24,097 nucleotides of DNA, taken from positions 1-24,097 of IMG/VR virus record IMGVR_UViG_3300029319_000504; one strand, 5' to 3'. Shown one piece after another: positions 21,158-24,097 of the stretch; within the stretch, counting starts at the first letter, position 1, and each line of letters starts with the position of its first letter. Origin of the DNA: a virus. A program made the translations under genes and the position numbers. A model generated the notes under the pieces. The model saw only the letters and a list, made by a program, of their open reading frames with translations. It had not been told where the DNA came from and did no database searches.

Positions 21158-22062
21158 TGAGTTTTAGACACGGAGACGCCTCAGACAGTTATGCTAATAG
21201 CTATAACCATATCATTGTGTTCACACACATCGCAACTGGCTTGACTAGTCGTTTTAAAGCTTTTGTCACGAGTTTTAGCGATCAATATCAAAGCAGGTGG
21301 AATGATGTAGATGTGTTTGGAAGGATGGATCCAATTACAACTTTTCAAGGAACAAAAAGAGAAATTAATTTTAGTTTTGATGTTGTTGCTAATTCAAGTA
21401 GAGAAGCTCTGAGAAACCTGGAACACAGTAGAAGGTTGATACAAAGTCTTTATCCAGTTTATGATGATATCGGCGGTGCAGGTAGGGCTTTTTCTGCTAC
21501 ATCTATTCAAGCTCCCCCTTTGTTGAAATTGAAGTTTTCTAATTTGATTACAAATCATGATGGACAAGGTTTGGTGGGCAAATTAGATGGTATTAATTAT
21601 GTGCCTGATTTTGAGCCCGGTGTTTTTGAGAGAAATGGCAGGATTTTACCAAAAGTTAACAAGTTTGACTGCACTTTTACCGTGCTGCACACTGTAGCGC
21701 TAGGTTTCAATTCACAGGGTGCATATCGAGGACGAAGTGGGCAAAAATATCCATATTACATGAGTACTGGCGGCGAGGCCAACCCGGGCCCAGATCCAAG
21801 TAATCAAGAGACTGAGGGAGCAGAGGAAACCACAGCAGAACAAGGCACTCCCGCTGAAGAAACCGCAGAAGGTCAGGAGACGACTGCAGAAGGAGAAACA
21901 TACCCAACTGACGGCACTGCAGCTGACGAGGTTACTGCTGCAGAGGAGGACAGGGATGCCGAGATTGTTCTCACTACCGGCGCTGGAGTTCCAATCACAG
22001 ACGCCGGACTAGGAGACCTTTCCCCACCAGGCACTACTGATTACCCGGAGTCCCCAGAGTAA
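21157..22062 (+). CDS. Baseplate or tail-tube-initiator-type protein with acidic tail (301 aa)
   Basis: The ATG overlaps the tape measure stop by one base and has AGGGAGG upstream. Residues 1-205 form a beta-rich domain with F-K-A-F-V-T-S-F-S-D, W-N-D-V-D-V-F-G-R-M-D-P-I-T-T-F-Q-G-T-K-R and N-F-S-F-D-V-V-A. I know this pattern from marine myovirus genomes as a structural protein next to the tape measure. The position matches T4 gp48/gp54, which start the tail tube on the baseplate, but I cannot prove that link. Residues from about 206 on form an unstructured tail dominated by E, T, A, G and P (repeats such as E-E-T-A-E-G-Q-E-T-T-A-E), with almost no hydrophobic residues until its end. Confidence 0.7.
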   Translation: MSFRHGDASDSYANSYNHIIVFTHIATGLTSRFKAFVTSFSDQYQSRWNDVDVFGRMDPITTFQGTKREINFSFDVVANSSREALRNLEHSRRLIQSLYPVYDDIGGAGRAFSATSIQAPPLLKLKFSNLITNHDGQGLVGKLDGINYVPDFEPGVFERNGRILPKVNKFDCTFTVLHTVALGFNSQGAYRGRSGQKYPYYMSTGGEANPGPDPSNQETEGAEETTAEQGTPAEETAEGQETTAEGETYPTDGTAADEVTAAEEDRDAEIVLTTGAGVPITDAGLGDLSPPGTTDYPESPE

Positions 22063-22068
22063 AAGATT

Positions 22069-22416
22069 ATGATGAACAGATACACATATAGAAGATTATT
22101 TCGCAATAAATTGAAAAGATATCAAGAGCAACTTAAGGCGAGAAATATAAATCATATTTCTCACTATAGCACGCCAAATATGACTTATCCAAGTTCTAAC
22201 GAATTAAAGAATCTTACTTTGATAAGACATATTTGGAAACAAGGTGATCGATATTATAAGTTGGCTTATAGATATTACGGAGACAAGAACCTTTGGTGGT
22301 TAATTGCCTGGTACAATAAGGCCCCAACTGAAAGTCATTTAAGATTTGGACGAAAAATAAGCATACCTATGCCTTTGGTCTCTGCTTTATCGTACATGAA
22401 AGAAAGAGTGGATTGA
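22069..22416 (+). CDS. Baseplate wedge protein, gp53-like, with LysM-type segment
   Basis: A 115-residue basic protein; ATG codons at 22069 and 22072 are both possible. A basic N-terminus (Y-R-R-L-F-R-N-K-L-K-R-Y) is followed by W-K-Q-G-D-R-Y-Y-K-L-A-Y-R-Y-Y-G-D, N-L-W-W-L-I-A-W-Y-N and R-F-G-R-K-I-S-I-P-M-P. The pattern of G-D, L-A-x-x-Y-Y-G-D, W-W-x-I-A-x-x-N and final I-P is the LysM-like signature of gp53 baseplate wedge proteins and of P2 gpX-type tail proteins. It probably links wedges around the baseplate hub. It starts seven bases after the previous stop and ends three bases before the next gene, so the three genes form a tight operon. Confidence 0.7.
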   Translation: MMNRYTYRRLFRNKLKRYQEQLKARNINHISHYSTPNMTYPSSNELKNLTLIRHIWKQGDRYYKLAYRYYGDKNLWWLIAWYNKAPTESHLRFGRKISIPMPLVSALSYMKERVD

Positions 22417-22419
22417 AAG

Positions 22420-24097
22420 ATGGTTTTGATGTTAGCAATAACAACAGTTGCAGCATTGATGCTTTTGCCTGGTTTCGCCTCTCAAGACGAGGCTGGCACT
22501 CCCGCTGCGGGTGCTGATTACATTGCTGCGCGGGAAGCGGAGGAGCAACGACGCCGCGAGGAGGACGAACGCTTTGCCGCTGCTCGCCTCCGCCAGCAAG
22601 CTGCCCGGGAAGCCAATCAAAATGAGGCACCAGCCGAAACTGAGCCAGCTGATGATGCGCCCGACACACCCGCAACTGCCGGCGAGGGTGAGCCCCCCGC
22701 TCAAGTCGACGGTTCAGTTGATCAACTAAGTGAAGGGGCTGGTGGTGCTGCCGGGTTATCAGGTGAAGAAGGTCCACGCCCAGCAGCCGATGAAATTCGA
22801 TTTCAAAAACAATGTTTTTTGTCGACAAACTTATTGAGAGTAAGAGAAAAGATTTCAGCATTGCAAGGTGTTACTGCTCGGGGCCGAGGCCAACAACAAT
22901 GGTCTGTAACTTATCCGAGACGACATTATACTATTCGGAATGGCAGTGCAGCAGATATAACGTCTATGTTTACCAGTCGTCCTGGAATAGCTACGCTTTT
23001 AAATGAGGGCCCGGCCTTTTTATCATTTCTTATGCCTCATATCAGGTTTTATAAGGTTTTTCGCGATGGCACTGAAACAGAATTCCTTTTTGATGACCAC
23101 ATTAACCAAGAGGACGTTGAGATGCTTACTCAAAGCCATCGTGGCCGCCCCGGAGGCGTTGGTTTGGAAAGTTTTGAGTGGAATTTTCAAGGGGTGAACC
23201 CTGCTGAAGTCGAAAATAATATTATGGCAAAAATACAACTGCGATTTAATAATATGAGAGATTTTGATAGACCTCGAAAATCCACCACTACAGTTGGAGG
23301 CGGCCCATACCGGTTTAGTGATCTTGTTCTTCCGGAGCCGATGCGTAATCGCGGCGAGTCAGAAGAATATAATCCCCTGCATTTTAGAATAAAAGTGGTG
23401 GTGGGCTGGGCTCTCATGCCATCGATTACTCAAGAATATGATCCTGAAACTGGGGAACGTGTCGACGCAAGCAGTTATGTAGTTGCTGACGCTGTTGAAG
23501 ATTTACTTCGAAATCGAGAGAGCTATGAAGTTATTAAGGACTTAATTGATCAAAATAAAAAAGTGATGTATCTTAATTTGATCAGTCATGAAATTGATTT
23601 TGATGAAACAGGTTCCATATCTTTGACCGCTGAATATCAAGCATATGTCGAGGGTATTTTTTCTTCTTTGCAATCAGATATTATAAACCTTTCACAAGCC
23701 GGTATTACAAATAACGCTCAGAGGAGTTTAGAAGAGGTGGAGGGTGATTTAAGGCAAATCCGTGCGTCTCGCTCAAATGGAAGTGATTGTGCAGTTACTT
23801 ATGATGGGCAAGTTGTTTCCGATGAAGACTCTTTGGAAGAAATTCAAGAAAACGCAGTGCAAGCACGACAAAATCTAGCTGCAGCTTTTGGCCTTCTCCG
23901 AAGAAGAGATAAGTTGGTGGCCTATCAAAGTATTTTAAGTCGTTTGACGGATGGCAATAAAATATATGTTGCATCTGTTCCAATGGAAAACATTTGGGGC
24001 GAAGAAGCAGATGATCTACAAGGGTTTCTTGAAGCTTTGTCTCCTACAAATCCAGATCCGGATGCAACCGGTTTGCGGCAAGCCATAGCAGCCCAAC
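22420..24097 (+). CDS. 3'-truncated large baseplate/tail protein with hydrophobic N-terminus
   Basis: An ATG at 22420, three bases after the gp53-like stop, opens a frame with no stop to the window end (559 complete codons). Residues 1-20 are hydrophobic and end L-P-G-F-A, like a signal peptide or membrane anchor. Next comes a charged helix (A-R-E-A-E-E-Q-R-R-R-E-E-D-E-R) and a P/E/A/G-rich linker to about residue 120. The main domain follows, with W-S-V-T-Y-P-R-R-H-Y-T-I, F-L-S-F-L-M-P-H-I-R-F-Y-K-V-F and L-E-S-F-E-W-N-F-Q-G-V-N-P-A-E-V-E-N-N-I. I recall similar domains in marine phage baseplate regions with no assigned function. After about residue 370 it is helical, with coiled-coil character near 430-500. 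The real length is unknown. Confidence 0.78.
   Translation, partial: MVLMLAITTVAALMLLPGFASQDEAGTPAAGADYIAAREAEEQRRREEDERFAAARLRQQAAREANQNEAPAETEPADDAPDTPATAGEGEPPAQVDGSVDQLSEGAGGAAGLSGEEGPRPAADEIRFQKQCFLSTNLLRVREKISALQGVTARGRGQQQWSVTYPRRHYTIRNGSAADITSMFTSRPGIATLLNEGPAFLSFLMPHIRFYKVFRDGTETEFLFDDHINQEDVEMLTQSHRGRPGGVGLESFEWNFQGVNPAEVENNIMAKIQLRFNNMRDFDRPRKSTTTVGGGPYRFSDLVLPEPMRNRGESEEYNPLHFRIKVVVGWALMPSITQEYDPETGERVDASSYVVADAVEDLLRNRESYEVIKDLIDQNKKVMYLNLISHEIDFDETGSISLTAEYQAYVEGIFSSLQSDIINLSQAGITNNAQRSLEEVEGDLRQIRASRSNGSDCAVTYDGQVVSDEDSLEEIQENAVQARQNLAAAFGLLRRRDKLVAYQSILSRLTDGNKIYVASVPMENIWGEEADDLQGFLEALSPTNPDPDATGLRQAIAAQ

Noticed and set aside
22367-22861. 164-codon open frame on the - strand
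   Set aside because: Antisense to the start of the truncated baseplate gene, whose + strand frame is longer, has a good start and continues the operon.

Overview
The window is a contiguous stretch of virion genes from a T4-like contractile-tailed phage (a myovirus), probably from an aquatic sample. Every supported gene is on the + strand, packed head to tail, and almost all have a strong AGGAG-type ribosome binding site. The diagnostic genes are a gp23-type major capsid protein, a gp18-type tail sheath and a gp19-type tail tube in T4 order. No host, integration or replication genes are present, and the host cannot be named from this sequence.

Layout. 1-1078: a 5'-truncated small protein, a phage-borne ribosomal protein bS21 and an unknown 160-residue protein. 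1202-6100: two repeat-rich, fibre-like proteins (1003 and 431 residues) with two small genes between them. 6213-9122: prohead scaffold and major capsid protein, closed by a strong terminator. 9267-10787: three short single-gene units, namely two divergent decoration-like paralogues and a lysine-rich protein. 10833-13530: neck and tail-completion genes resembling T4 gp13, gp14 and gp15. 13600-17205: sheath and tube. 17223-18663: a gp26-like baseplate-hub/assembly protein, a 55-residue protein and a 107-residue protein. 18677-24097: tape measure protein and three baseplate-type genes, the last running off the window.

The genes form an assembly line: scaffold and capsid protein build the head, the neck proteins close it and provide the tail joint, sheath and tube polymerise on the baseplate, and the tape measure sets tail length. 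Terminase, portal and prohead protease are not in the window.

The most interesting signal lies between the genes. A short motif, ACTANTTA, occurs 26-61 bases upstream of ten start codons, and directly after each of the four intrinsic terminators. It is best explained as this phage's own late promoter element. Other RNA-level signals are a nested stem-loop that would hide the ribosome binding site and start codon of the gp13-like gene, three consecutive hairpins just inside the gp26-like gene, and a T7 run that could allow a +1 frameshift from that gene into the next. No intergenic stretch exceeds 300 bases, and I see no tRNA, CRISPR array, insertion sequence or attachment site.
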